Part shown: positions 54,535-62,920 of the stretch, piece after piece
Layout of the letters: each line of letters starts with the position of its first letter
How positions within the stretch are numbered: the stretch's first letter is position 1
Notes under the pieces: model-generated
Seen by the model: only the letters and a program-made list of their open reading frames with translations
What the model was told of the DNA's origin: nothing
Database searches by the model: none
DNA from: Treponema sp. UBA937
Lineage (GTDB): Bacteria; Spirochaetota; Spirochaetia; Treponematales; Breznakiellaceae
Assembly: GCA_002293455.1 (NCBI GenBank)
Contig: DBDH01000099.1
Span: 25,947 to 89,946 of the forward strand
DNA: 64,000 bases
Reading direction: 5' to 3'
Position numbers and translations under genes: made by a program

Positions 54535-55518
54535 CTATTCGTTCACTGAAAAATATTCCGCTTCTCTTAATATTCTTTCCGCCATCCACTCTGGGATTAA
54601 GTACACAAAGGGACTGCCGCTGCTCATAGCCGGATGCTGACCATTTTCCAACGCGGGAGCGAAGAAGATGCTGAGCGATGAAAGATCGTCAAGAAGCAAT
54701 TCAATCTTTCCAAAAGAAAAATCGTAATCGGAGGGAAGAGAAGCTGCCGCAAAATCCGCGGCTTCGCTTGTGAGCAATGATCTTACATGAGATTCGGCTT
54801 TCGCATTATCAACAAGCATAGCGGGGAAAGAATCAATCTGCCATGAAGTGCCGTTTTCACCGGAAACCCTTGATAAGGTATACGATGATTCTTGTTCCTC
54901 GTTGTTTTGCGCAACGGTTATGTTCTGAACCATTGCGGATGTCAGCGGACGGGAATAATGTATCAGCCTTAAATCGAACCAAGCATTTTGTTTTGCGTCG
55001 GAATAAAAAGTAAACTGGTCCGCGCCTGACCGGACTTCCGTATTTCCGTTTTTGCGGAGATAGATTTCATTTCCCGCGGAATTCCCCGATCCTATGAGCA
55101 AATCCAAGAGCGGTATTGTTGACGCTCCGCCGTACACGATAATTCTTGAAGCCGCTTGTTCTGTCACTCCCAGTTTTGCGTGAGAAGATAGAGACGACGC
55201 GGCAACAGGATACGCGGCTTTTACGGAGAGCGCGTTAAAAAGATCGTCCACCCGTTCTTGTTTTGCAGGATATTCATTGCCGCCCGCGAGGACATGCCAG
55301 ACATTATTTTTTCTTGTCAACATGACAAGTTCGGAATTCAGACCGGCGCTTTTTAACACAAGACGGTCGGCTTGATCAATCCATGTTTTATCAAGCCATG
55401 TATAGAGTGAAGTTCTTGCGTTCATGTTTTGAGGATCAAACACAAAACCGGCAATGAGAATTAGCACACACGCTGTTATAAGTGAAATCAAAAAAATAAG
55501 TTTTGTTTTATACTTCAT
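54535..55518 (-). CDS. DUF4340-domain protein, last gene of the Gld-type ABC cluster
   Basis: ATG 55518 fits an upstream GGAG and gives a membrane anchor (KLIFLISLITACVLILIAGFV). The 327-residue protein has the DUF4340 repeat pattern (ARTSLYTWLDKTWIDQADRLVLK; EYPAKQERVDDLFNALSV). Such proteins follow GldG-type subunits in many bacteria and are thought to be exported structural partners. It overlaps the GldG-like gene by 11 bases. The start could also be upstream at 55563. Confidence 0.8.
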   Translation of the reverse strand: MKYKTKLIFLISLITACVLILIAGFVFDPQNMNARTSLYTWLDKTWIDQADRLVLKSAGLNSELVMLTRKNNVWHVLAGGNEYPAKQERVDDLFNALSVKAAYPVAASSLSSHAKLGVTEQAASRIIVYGGASTIPLLDLLIGSGNSAGNEIYLRKNGNTEVRSGADQFTFYSDAKQNAWFDLRLIHYSRPLTSAMVQNITVAQNNEEQESSYTLSRVSGENGTSWQIDSFPAMLVDNAKAESHVRSLLTSEAADFAAASLPSDYDFSFGKIELLLDDLSSLSIFFAPALENGQHPAMSSGSPFVYLIPEWMAERILREAEYFSVNE

Positions 55519-57100
55519 GACGCGCTCCGCTGCCGTTTTTCTTCCGTTTCCGAATCCGCACAATACCGATGATGATGATTGTCAGTGGAATGATAATCAC
55601 ATTCAGCGTCTGTGAAAACAGCATCACTTGGAGTTTTTCTGCCGGGTCGGCAATACGGTCAAGCCTTCCGGCCGCCCCCGCCCGGTTTCTGATTCCGATG
55701 ATGTCATCATCATTGCCGAGCCAATCCGCGGCCTGCAGGAAAAAGTTCAAGTTATACTCGCTTCTTGTGTATTGAATAACAGATGATAGAAAATCCGTGT
55801 CGGAAACAACGATGACGCGGCTGTCTTTCGTTTCTTCCGGTAAATCCGGCAGTTCCGCGTATCCTTCGCGCTTTGGTTTTGGAACGCCTCTAAACCAACC
55901 GGGAAATTTTCCCGACAAAGTTACGGCAAGATTTTTCACGCCTTGGGATGACGGTTCTTCGTTATGCATGTCGTATTCTCTTTCGGGATTTAAAACAAAG
56001 TTCTCAGTCATGAGCCAGGCTTCGGAAGAACTCGTAAACAATATTTCCGAGTGAACTTCTTCAGGAAGATTGATGCTGATGGGCTCTGCCCAGAAAAGAT
56101 CGATTCCGGAAAACCCTGCCGTTACAGGATGCTCTGCATTTCCATTCTGCGGCGGAACGCCTATCCAGAATGGATAGCGGGCCATGCGTATCTGCGTCTC
56201 TCCGTAAGGACCGCTTGTTTGATATGGAAAAGATAAAGCCGAGTAATCCAAAACTAAAGCCGGTTCCACGGTTGCGCCGTAATAAGAAACCATCGCGATT
56301 AAGCCTTTGTCCATCATCACGCGCGCGGACAAATCCATCCCGACAGCAAGCGTTTCGAGAGCAAATAAAACCTTCCCGCCGTTCTGAATAAAATAATCGA
56401 CGCGGTACAAATCCCATTCATCCAAAACTTCCATGCCGCCCATGACGATTAAGAAGGACAAGGCTTCCGGAATTTCATCGCCCGGTAAAATCTCCCGCAC
56501 TTTGTATCCGGCTTGAATCAATACCTCATTTGCGTAGGCATAATCTTCGCTCCAGATTTTATCCGGTTCGGAAAGCAGAACGCCCGCTTCCCTCACCGTT
56601 CCCCTTATGAGCGAACGGATTCTTGTCGTTACATCGTATTCCAACGTTTCCAGGGAAAATACAAAAGGAAGGACTTCGATATCTCCCATATATTCAATCG
56701 TGATTCCCGAATACACGGTCGTGATATTCGCCTCGTCCTGCTCAACCGTTTGAATCTGCTGCGGCAGAATTCCCAGCCGTTCCACAGCTTCGATCATCCC
56801 TGCTCTTGCCGGATCTTTTATTGTAAGGCGGATTTTCCCTCTGGAATACGCGGCGTATTCTTCAAGAAGATCTTCAATCTCTCCCGGAATAGGATGCAGT
56901 CTTTCTAATCTTTCCGAAAGATAATAGGTGATATTTACAAGCTCCGGAATTTCACTGTGGATATTTCTCGATACGCTTGAAATAGTATAGGCTTTGTTTT
57001 TTGTTAAATCCAGGCGGAACCAAAAACGCTGGCTCAGCATCAGCAAAAGAAAAACCGCGATGATAGTTAAACTCGTTATTACGATTGTCTGTTTCTTCAT
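55508..57100 (-). CDS. GldG-like ABC transporter substrate/auxiliary subunit
   Basis: ATG 57100 is preferred (GGAG upstream, overlap with the permease stop). The 530-residue protein has an N-terminal membrane anchor (IVITSLTIIAVFLLLMLSQRF) and then FRLDLTKNKAYTISSVSRNI. The phrase 'LTKNK.YTIS' is typical of the GldG family. A C-terminal membrane segment, TLNVIIIPLTIIIIGIVRI, and a basic tail close it. In Flavobacterium GldG is part of the gliding ABC complex; most homologues in other bacteria are uncharacterised. Confidence 0.85.
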   Translation of the reverse strand: MKKQTIVITSLTIIAVFLLLMLSQRFWFRLDLTKNKAYTISSVSRNIHSEIPELVNITYYLSERLERLHPIPGEIEDLLEEYAAYSRGKIRLTIKDPARAGMIEAVERLGILPQQIQTVEQDEANITTVYSGITIEYMGDIEVLPFVFSLETLEYDVTTRIRSLIRGTVREAGVLLSEPDKIWSEDYAYANEVLIQAGYKVREILPGDEIPEALSFLIVMGGMEVLDEWDLYRVDYFIQNGGKVLFALETLAVGMDLSARVMMDKGLIAMVSYYGATVEPALVLDYSALSFPYQTSGPYGETQIRMARYPFWIGVPPQNGNAEHPVTAGFSGIDLFWAEPISINLPEEVHSEILFTSSSEAWLMTENFVLNPEREYDMHNEEPSSQGVKNLAVTLSGKFPGWFRGVPKPKREGYAELPDLPEETKDSRVIVVSDTDFLSSVIQYTRSEYNLNFFLQAADWLGNDDDIIGIRNRAGAAGRLDRIADPAEKLQVMLFSQTLNVIIIPLTIIIIGIVRIRKRKKNGSGARHEV

Positions 57101-57837
57101 CACGAGCTCCATTTCTTAAACAAGATTACTCTGGTGTTGAGAAACAACCATAAGAATGTTGTAATTAAAAAGAAAGCCGCGTCCCGCGAATCAAAAAGTC
57201 CTTTGGAAAAACTTTCAAAATGAAAAGACAGAGAAATAAAATTAAAGAAATCCGCCGCCGCGCCGGGCAGATTAAATATCCGGCTTAAATCCGAAACAAA
57301 CACGACAAGCAAAAGAACAAGCAATGTTCCTAAGAACGAAGCGGCTTGATTTTTTGACACGCTTGATAAGAGAATACCCAGCGCCGTACCGGACGCTCCG
57401 AGTAAAATAATCCCCGCGTATTCGGTGATGATGATTCCCCCTTCAAACGTTCCCAATGATAAAAGGCTTAAAGGAACAGGAAGCGTTAAGAGAATCATTG
57501 CCAAGAGCGCGCCGAAAGATGAAAAGAATTTTCCCAAGACTAAATCCCATTCGGAAAACGGCATGGTAATAAGAATTTCCGCCGTGCCTGTTTTATATTC
57601 TTCCGCCCAGCTTTTCATCGTGATAACGGGGATGACAAAAACAAATACTAAGGGGAACACCGAAAAAAACGGGCGGAAGTCGGCGGTGTCCAAGGCAAAG
57701 AAATGCTGTACATAAAAAAACCAGACCGAAACAAAGGCAAGAAAAAAAACCGCTATGCCGTAAACAGCCGGCGTTATACTGAAAACGAATAATTCTTTTT
57801 TTGCTAAAGCAAAAGCCCGCCGAGGCAAGGGTATCAT
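57100..57837 (-). CDS. ABC-2 type permease, GldF-like
   Basis: The 245-residue membrane protein has six membrane segments (TPAVYGIAVFFLAFVSVWFFYV; FSVFPLVFVFVIPVITM; and four more). The family pattern MKSWAEEYKTGTAEILITMPFSEWDLVLGKF fits the GldF/ABC-2 permeases. It pairs with the ATPase at 58407. The pair hicA/DUF1902 lies between the permease and its ATPase; the ATPase is normally adjacent. Start at ATG 57837. Confidence 0.85.
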   Translation of the reverse strand: MIPLPRRAFALAKKELFVFSITPAVYGIAVFFLAFVSVWFFYVQHFFALDTADFRPFFSVFPLVFVFVIPVITMKSWAEEYKTGTAEILITMPFSEWDLVLGKFFSSFGALLAMILLTLPVPLSLLSLGTFEGGIIITEYAGIILLGASGTALGILLSSVSKNQAASFLGTLLVLLLVVFVSDLSRIFNLPGAAADFFNFISLSFHFESFSKGLFDSRDAAFFLITTFLWLFLNTRVILFKKWSS

Positions 57838-57877
57838 TCCGCGTCTCCTTCTTCGTTTTCCTGGTTTGAGGATTTAC

Positions 57878-58072
57878 CTAAAAATGGTGTTTTACTCCTG
57901 CTTGTTTCATGATAGCATTGGCAGTGTGTCTTGATTTAATTTTGACAGCTACGGGAAAACTATTGTTGTTCTTTGGGCTAAACCACATATCGTGATCTCC
58001 CTTGCCGTGTCTTAAAAAATAGCACCCGTTTTCGGATAAGATTTCACGGACCTTTTTTTCATATTCCGTCAT
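57878..58072 (-). CDS. HicA-like toxin
   Basis: A 64-residue protein with the HicA pattern: YEKKVREILSENGCYFLRHGKGDHDMWFSP, with a histidine in GDH, then KIKSRHTANAIMKQAGV. It starts at ATG 58072, sharing a base with the stop of the DUF1902 gene. It is unrelated in sequence to the HicA at 23970, beyond the fold. Lies 40 bases upstream of the permease on the same strand. Confidence 0.8.
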   Translation of the reverse strand: MTEYEKKVREILSENGCYFLRHGKGDHDMWFSPKNNNSFPVAVKIKSRHTANAIMKQAGVKHHF

Positions 58073-58290
58073 TATGCAATCACCTTGGATCTGCGCTTGG
58101 TAATGAAATTAAGATACACTTCATGATATTCTTTACCATTCAGTTCCAGGATTTCCGGCGCCGCCAACCTCACTTGTTCTATGAGTAAATCAAGCGATCC
58201 ATTTTCAAGCACGAGAGGTATCTCATCGTTTTGCGCTATCCAAACACGAGCATCATCATCCCAAAGAAGCAGAATCTCATATTCGTTCAT
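58072..58290 (-). CDS. DUF1902 (HicB-like) antitoxin
   Basis: A 72-residue protein with the DUF1902 pattern: ILLLWDDDARVWIAQNDEIPLVLENGSLDLLIEQVRLAAPEI. This family partners HicA-type toxins, and the toxin follows with a 1-base overlap. Start at ATG 58290 with GGAGAAAT upstream. The pair is inserted between the ABC ATPase and permease of the Gld-type operon. Confidence 0.8.
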   Translation of the reverse strand: MNEYEILLLWDDDARVWIAQNDEIPLVLENGSLDLLIEQVRLAAPEILELNGKEYHEVYLNFITKRRSKVIA

Positions 58291-58406
58291 AGCTATTTCT
58301 CCTGTTTTGATTATATGGTGTATTTACAGAAAAAGGAAGAAGGCGTCCGGCGGTTTTTTGGAACTATATTAAAGCACGATAAATGTTCCGCCTCATACTG
58401 ACAGTT

Positions 58407-59357
58407 TTATGATTTTTCGTTTGTAAGTTTTACAAAAATATCTTCAATGCTCATCGTCTTTCTTTGCATGGAAAGTATTTTGAATGACGCGTTGACCGCC
58501 CAATCAAATATTTTTTCGCCGTCAAGAGTATCTTCTTTTGCATCAAGAAAACCAATAGAGACAAAATAGATTTGATTTCCTTGATCTTCTATCGAACTTA
58601 ATTCCGCGTTCTTTCCCAGCGCGCGAATTTTTGCGGTGATGCTTTTTCTGTCCGCGGCTTTAAGAAGCAGTTCCCAGGAATCGCTTCCTTTCATGGAACG
58701 GGCAATTTCATCCGGCGTGCCTTGGGCGGCAATGCTTCCTTCGTTAAGAATAAGTACCTTGGAACATACGGCTTCAACTTCCTGTAAAATGTGAGTCGAA
58801 AGAATAACGGTTTTACTTTTTCCCAGTTCTGTAATCAATTTTCGTATTTCGATAATCTGATTCGGGTCAAGGCCGGTAGTGGGTTCATCGAGAATGAGAA
58901 TAGGGGGATCGTGAAGAATGGCTTGCGCCAATCCAAGACGCTGCCTGTATCCCTTTGAGAGCGTTTCAGACCGTTTGTGAGAAACACCGCTTAAACCGCA
59001 GCGGTTCAAAGCCCAGTCGATATTTCCGCGCCGCTTGTTTTTCGGAATGAGCCGGGATTCAGAGATAAAGCCTAAATATTCCCAAGGAGTCAATTCCCCG
59101 TAGATGGGAACATTTTCCGGAAGATAGCCTATTCTCTGCTTTATTTCCTCCCGGTCTTCTTCCGCCGAAAAGCCGTCAATCAAAACATTTCCCGATGATG
59201 GAAAATGACAGCCCGTAAGCACTTTCATGATGGTGGTTTTTCCAGCGCCGTTAGGCCCCAGAAATCCCAAAACCTGATCTTTCCCGACAGAAAAAGATAC
59301 GCCTTTTACCGCCTGAAAAGAACCGTATTGTTTTGTCAGTCCGTTTACTTCAATCAT
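58407..59357 (-). CDS. ABC transporter ATP-binding protein, GldA-like
   Basis: The 316-residue ATPase carries Walker A GFLGPNGAGKTTIMKVL, signature LSKGYRQRLGLAQAI, Walker B ILILDEPTTGLDP and H-loop ILSTHILQEVE. The C-terminal 90 residues have the DUF4162-like tail found in GldA-type and copper/NosF-type ATPases. It should drive the permease at 57100. Start ATG 59357; preceded by a 187-base gap to 59544. It is the first gene of the cluster. Confidence 0.9.
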   Translation of the reverse strand: MIEVNGLTKQYGSFQAVKGVSFSVGKDQVLGFLGPNGAGKTTIMKVLTGCHFPSSGNVLIDGFSAEEDREEIKQRIGYLPENVPIYGELTPWEYLGFISESRLIPKNKRRGNIDWALNRCGLSGVSHKRSETLSKGYRQRLGLAQAILHDPPILILDEPTTGLDPNQIIEIRKLITELGKSKTVILSTHILQEVEAVCSKVLILNEGSIAAQGTPDEIARSMKGSDSWELLLKAADRKSITAKIRALGKNAELSSIEDQGNQIYFVSIGFLDAKEDTLDGEKIFDWAVNASFKILSMQRKTMSIEDIFVKLTNEKS

Positions 59358-59503
59358 GTTGGTAAATCCATTGAGTGTATTTTAACAAAGCACAGAAAAG
59401 AATTCCATAGAGAAGCGAGCCGTAGTTATTTTTGCTCTGTCAATACCGATGTTTGAGATAGACCATCCTGAACACAAGCGTTCAAAAAAATGAAGCTGAT
59501 ATT

Positions 59504-59548
59504 GTGAGCAAAGCCGAATGGATAATCTGCCCTGTCTGCAACAATCAC
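59504..59548 (+). pseudogene. Possible Cys-rich KTR gene remnant
   Basis: The + strand reads V-S-K-A-E-W-I-I-C-P-V-C-N-N-H. This resembles the start of Cys-rich KTR proteins of conjugative elements, where K-W-I-(L/I)-C-P-x-C-x-N-K-T-R is usual. It breaks at the 3' end of the DUF4143 gene. Fifteen residues are a small sample, so this is tentative. Confidence 0.25.
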
Positions 59549-60840
59549 TTAATACAAAACGCCGAGTATAAAGGGACGGATTTTATATTGTTTTCAAAGC
59601 CGAAGTTTTTTGCCGACACACGGATTGATGTATTGATGCCGTACTTATTCACAAAGACAGCCAAGCTCTTTGATTTCGTATGAATTGAAGATTTTGCTTC
59701 CAGCGGAACAATAGCGCCGCTGTCCAATTGCAGAACAAAATCGATTTCAGCTTTGCCCCGCGATTCCCAGTAATAGGGTAGCAAGCCATTGAATACAAGC
59801 TGCTGCATAATGTAGTTTTCGGTAACCGCTCCTTTTGCTTCGCCGCCGAAATTCCCGGACAATACCAGAGAGGGCGGTGTATCTGAAAAGCAGTTTAACA
59901 AGCCCGCATCATTCATATATATTTTATACGACAATAAATCAACATAGCTTTTTAATGGAATTTTCCCTTCGTTCGTTTTACCGCATTTGTAGATTAAACC
60001 CGCGTCTGTTAACCATTGAATCCCTGCCTCATAAGAAGCCGCCCGTACGTTACTTCCTATAATGCTGTATTGGAATTTCCGGTTTTCCCTTGCAAGCTGA
60101 GAAGGAATGCTGCCATACACAGCGCGAATTTTTACGCTTTCGGAAACAGAGGCGTATTTAATCATATCGCTTTCATAATCCGCAAGAATATTCCGCTGAA
60201 TGATTCTGACAAACTCAAAATCTTTCTTTTCGATATATTCCAAAACCGCTTTCGGCATCCCGCCTGTTACAAGATACGTGTCGTATAGATTCATCGCCAT
60301 AGTGTGAATGTTTTGCGGCAAAGGGGTGTTGCTCTCGTAAGCGTCTTTGATATTTTCGGCAAGCGTCTTTTCTCCAAGGGCAAGCAGGAATTCTTCAAAA
60401 TTCATCGGATACATTGTGAGCCGTTCAACCTTGCCTACGGGGAAAGAAAAGCCTTCACGGTTTACGGCAATGCCAAGAAGACTTCCCGCCGCGATGATAT
60501 TAAAGAGCGGGGCTTTTTCGCTAAAGTATTTGAGAGATGCTAATGCTTTTGGACAAGCCTGAATTTCGTCAAAGAAAATCAACACATCAGGCGTTATCGA
60601 TTTGAGCGAATACTTTTCAAGCTCTGAAATAATTCTTGCAGGCTCAGCATCCTGCTCAAAAATGGCTTTAAGGGGATTATTGTTCTCAAAATTAAAAACA
60701 ATTACATCTTGATAATGAGTCTTGCCGAACTGAAAAACGGTGTATGTTTTCCCAACCTGTCTCGCTCCAAGCAAGATGAGCGGCATTCTGGCGGGGGTAT
60801 TTTTCCAAAGGAGTAAATCCCCCTCAATAAGTCTTTCCAT
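59545..60840 (-). CDS. AAA+ ATPase with DUF4143 domain
   Basis: The 431-residue protein has Walker A LGARQVGKTYTVFQFG, Walker B VLIFFDEIQACP, and GSLLGIAVN then MYPMNFEEFLLALGE. This matches the AAA_14 ATPase with C-terminal DUF4143 (nuclease-like PD-(D/E)xK, with WESRGKAEIDFVLQL and VPLEAKSS). These proteins are accessory and horizontally mobile, and their function is unclear. There is no ribosome binding site; a promoter just ahead (see 60847-60875) suggests leaderless translation from ATG 60840. Confidence 0.9.
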   Translation of the reverse strand: MERLIEGDLLLWKNTPARMPLILLGARQVGKTYTVFQFGKTHYQDVIVFNFENNNPLKAIFEQDAEPARIISELEKYSLKSITPDVLIFFDEIQACPKALASLKYFSEKAPLFNIIAAGSLLGIAVNREGFSFPVGKVERLTMYPMNFEEFLLALGEKTLAENIKDAYESNTPLPQNIHTMAMNLYDTYLVTGGMPKAVLEYIEKKDFEFVRIIQRNILADYESDMIKYASVSESVKIRAVYGSIPSQLARENRKFQYSIIGSNVRAASYEAGIQWLTDAGLIYKCGKTNEGKIPLKSYVDLLSYKIYMNDAGLLNCFSDTPPSLVLSGNFGGEAKGAVTENYIMQQLVFNGLLPYYWESRGKAEIDFVLQLDSGAIVPLEAKSSIHTKSKSLAVFVNKYGINTSIRVSAKNFGFENNIKSVPLYSAFCIK

Positions 60841-60846
60841 ACCATA

Positions 60847-60913
60847 ATCATATCGTTAAAAATGAGCAAAAGCAAGTATTTTTACATTATTGGAACGAAT
60901 AATGTAAAAATAC
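60847..60913 (-). promoter_or_regulatory. Probable leaderless promoter and operator of the DUF4143 gene
   Basis: On the reverse strand, TTGCTT (60875-60870) and TATGAT (60852-60847) are 17 bases apart. The -10 lies 6 bases from the ATG at 60840, so the transcript should start at or near the start codon. Directly upstream of the -35 lies a perfect inverted repeat of 16-base arms (60876-60891 and 60898-60913) with spacer GGAACG. That position suits an operator. Confidence 0.5.
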
Positions 60914-61029
60914 ATTTCCTCTTGATTGATTTTTTTCTGTCTGTTGACAAACTGTTGAATATATTCAACAGTACCCAACAAGCAGATATTGAAAAGGCGA
61001 GAGATATCGCCAATTTTTATGATTGGTAA
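60862..61029 (+). CDS. Doubtful short ORF (55 residues) or gene remnant
   Basis: An open frame from ATG 60862 runs 55 codons to TAA 61027-61029. It ends with the charged run STQQADIEKARDIANFYDW. It has no ribosome binding site and overlaps the promoter and operator region of the DUF4143 gene, and the A+T-rich first half follows the inverted repeat. The C-terminal stretch looks protein-like, so it may be the end of a decayed gene. Confidence 0.2.
   Translation: MSKSKYFYIIGTNNVKIHFLLIDFFLSVDKLLNIFNSTQQADIEKARDIANFYDW
60952..60971. repeat. Perfect 20-base palindrome
   Basis: CTGTTGAATATATTCAACAG is fully self-complementary with no spacer. It lies between the methyltransferase stop and the DUF4143 promoter, following a TTGACA at 60944-60949. 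It might bind a dimeric regulator. Confidence 0.5.
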
Positions 61030-61032
61030 ATC

Positions 61033-61962
61033 CTAAAAAAGCATATTTTTCAATTCATATGCTTCCTTGTTTATTCTGTCTAAAGCAATGTTATAATACT
61101 TCTCTTCTTTCTCAAATCCAATATACTTTCTATTAAGCCGTAATGCAGCTATTAACGTTGTTCCGCTTCCGCAAAAAGGATCACATATAAGCTGCGATTC
61201 AACTGTGGTTAATTCAATGAGCAGCTGCATGAGCATTAATGGTTTTTGAGTTGGATGTAATCCGCTGTCATCTTGTTGAGACTGTACATGAAAAATATTA
61301 TCCGGCTTTTGGCCATACTTCTTAAGTATTGTTTCATTGAAGGCTCCAAGATTGTATTGTAAAACATTATCCGCTATTGTCCCGCCGATTTTGTAAGGTT
61401 TTGAAAACCATAATATTGGTTCAAAAACCGGACGCAAATTTCCGATCTTCCAACCAATCCATTTGTCAGCGGAAATACGATCATTTCTTCTTTCAAACAC
61501 AACACTGATTCTTTGCGCTCTGTGTGCTGCGCGTTCTTTTTCCCAGCCAATCATATCTTTATACGTGAAGCCTGAATCTTCAAACGCACACACACAGCGA
61601 TGAGCCAAACGCCTCCCCGCAAAAACAAAAACATTTCCTCCGGGTTTTAATATCCGAAACCATTCTTTCGCCCATGAGCTAACCCAATCATAATATTGTT
61701 TAGGTATCAATTTATCAGCCTCTGACCATCCATTTAGAGGCTTGCCTCTCTTTTTAAATACAGCACCGGCTTTCTCTTGAGCCGGACTTGAACCGAGAAA
61801 CGCACTATTGGTATTGTTATGTAAGACATCCCATTCATCAACTCCAATACCATAGGGAATGTCGCTTGCAATTAAATCAACAGCGTTGTCATCAACATCT
61901 TTTATTAATTGAATTGAATCACCCTTATGAAGGGTATTTAATCTATACATATCTTTTCCCAC
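61033..61962 (-). CDS. Type II DNA adenine methyltransferase, HindIII-like (M subunit)
   Basis: The 309-residue enzyme has motif IV as IASDIPYGIGVDEWD before motif I as CDPFCGSGTTLIAALRL; this order marks the beta class. Also seen are FVFAGRRLAHRCVC and LHPTQKPLMLMQLLIELTT. From memory it follows M.HindIII very closely (YRLNTLHKGDSI, NNTNSAFLGSSPAQEKAG). It would methylate N6 of the first adenine in AAGCTT. Start is GTG 61962, directly after the endonuclease stop; ATG 61950 is an alternative. Confidence 0.9.
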   Translation of the reverse strand: MGKDMYRLNTLHKGDSIQLIKDVDDNAVDLIASDIPYGIGVDEWDVLHNNTNSAFLGSSPAQEKAGAVFKKRGKPLNGWSEADKLIPKQYYDWVSSWAKEWFRILKPGGNVFVFAGRRLAHRCVCAFEDSGFTYKDMIGWEKERAAHRAQRISVVFERRNDRISADKWIGWKIGNLRPVFEPILWFSKPYKIGGTIADNVLQYNLGAFNETILKKYGQKPDNIFHVQSQQDDSGLHPTQKPLMLMQLLIELTTVESQLICDPFCGSGTTLIAALRLNRKYIGFEKEEKYYNIALDRINKEAYELKNMLF

Positions 61963-62841
61963 TTATCTCTGTAGAGAAGAAATATATTTTTTTATTGACG
62001 AAATTTTTTCATGTAATTTTAATGATGTGATTAATTCCTCAATTGCTTGTTCTCTTGTGTAGCGATTAATTTTTTGTATTTTATCTTCCCAATATTTTAT
62101 TTCTGTTTCACCTCTTGAAATGATGTTACCTTTATATCTGCTAAAATAGTTCTTAAACTGAGTTTCTGTTACATTGAGATATAGCCTAATCATTTCATCT
62201 TGATCAATAAGAAAACAATTATTCTTATCAGAAATAGGTATGTTAACAGATAATATATGACTCATATTCCATAAGTTTGCCAGATTGATAGTTTCCTTTT
62301 CCACAATATCATTTTCTAATAAGATTGAAAGATACTCCCAAGAAAAAAGTGTAATATTATCATTTAAAGCCTGTCCATAAATTTGACTTTTCGATTTCGG
62401 ATATTGATAATACGGACAAACCAGTACCGAATAATCATGATCGCCTTTCCAATCAGCCATCGATTTTACTTTAAAATCTTTCTGGTTTTTTGCGGTCCTG
62501 CTTAAGCGAAACGATTTTGCGTCCCCTATCAATGAATAATTATGGAAGCAGCTTCTTGCGATAACATCAGCGCAATTAGCACGTTCTTTATTAACCGAAG
62601 ATTGTAAACCTAATTCCTGAAAGCATTTTGCTAAAACGATATCTGATACTTTCGAGTATAATTTTTCTTCACTTGAATCATGCTCAATATCCTCTGGAAT
62701 AGATCCTATTTCAGTAATGATGGGAACAAGCACCTTCTTATTGAGACCAAAAATAATATTTTGTATTTGATCAGATGAATCAATAAAGGCTCCTTTTTTT
62801 GATTCGTTTTTTATTAATGTTCGTAATTCAAAAAAATTCAT
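61963..62841 (-). CDS. Type II restriction endonuclease, HindIII-like
   Basis: ATG 62841 has AGGGGA 7 bases upstream, giving 292 residues. The stretch GDAKSFRLSRTAKNQKDFKV and the following FQYP/KSQI/SWE.L.ILL pattern match HindIII closely, as I recall it. The Asp-Ala-Lys there falls at residues 107-109, next to HindIII Asp108/Lys110. The C-terminus ITRYTREQAIEELI-type segment (NRYTREQAIEELITSL) also matches. The predicted site is AAGCTT, cut after the first A. It is transcribed before the methyltransferase. Confidence 0.9.
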   Translation of the reverse strand: MNFFELRTLIKNESKKGAFIDSSDQIQNIIFGLNKKVLVPIITEIGSIPEDIEHDSSEEKLYSKVSDIVLAKCFQELGLQSSVNKERANCADVIARSCFHNYSLIGDAKSFRLSRTAKNQKDFKVKSMADWKGDHDYSVLVCPYYQYPKSKSQIYGQALNDNITLFSWEYLSILLENDIVEKETINLANLWNMSHILSVNIPISDKNNCFLIDQDEMIRLYLNVTETQFKNYFSRYKGNIISRGETEIKYWEDKIQKINRYTREQAIEELITSLKLHEKISSIKKYISSLQR

Positions 62842-62920
62842 ACTTTTCCCCTGTAAAAGTATATATTCTATCATGACCTTTGTCTGCTGGAACTTGACGG
62901 CTCATTCAGCACCTCTTTCC

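Noticed and set aside
54359..54640. An open frame of about 93 codons on the + strand across the tRNA
   Set aside because: It overlaps the tRNA-Met gene and its downstream hairpin, lacks a ribosome binding site, and its residues do not resemble a protein family.
60862..61029. Controller (C) protein of the restriction-modification system
   Set aside because: The 55-codon frame lacks a helix-turn-helix pattern and lies on the opposite strand, downstream of the methyltransferase.
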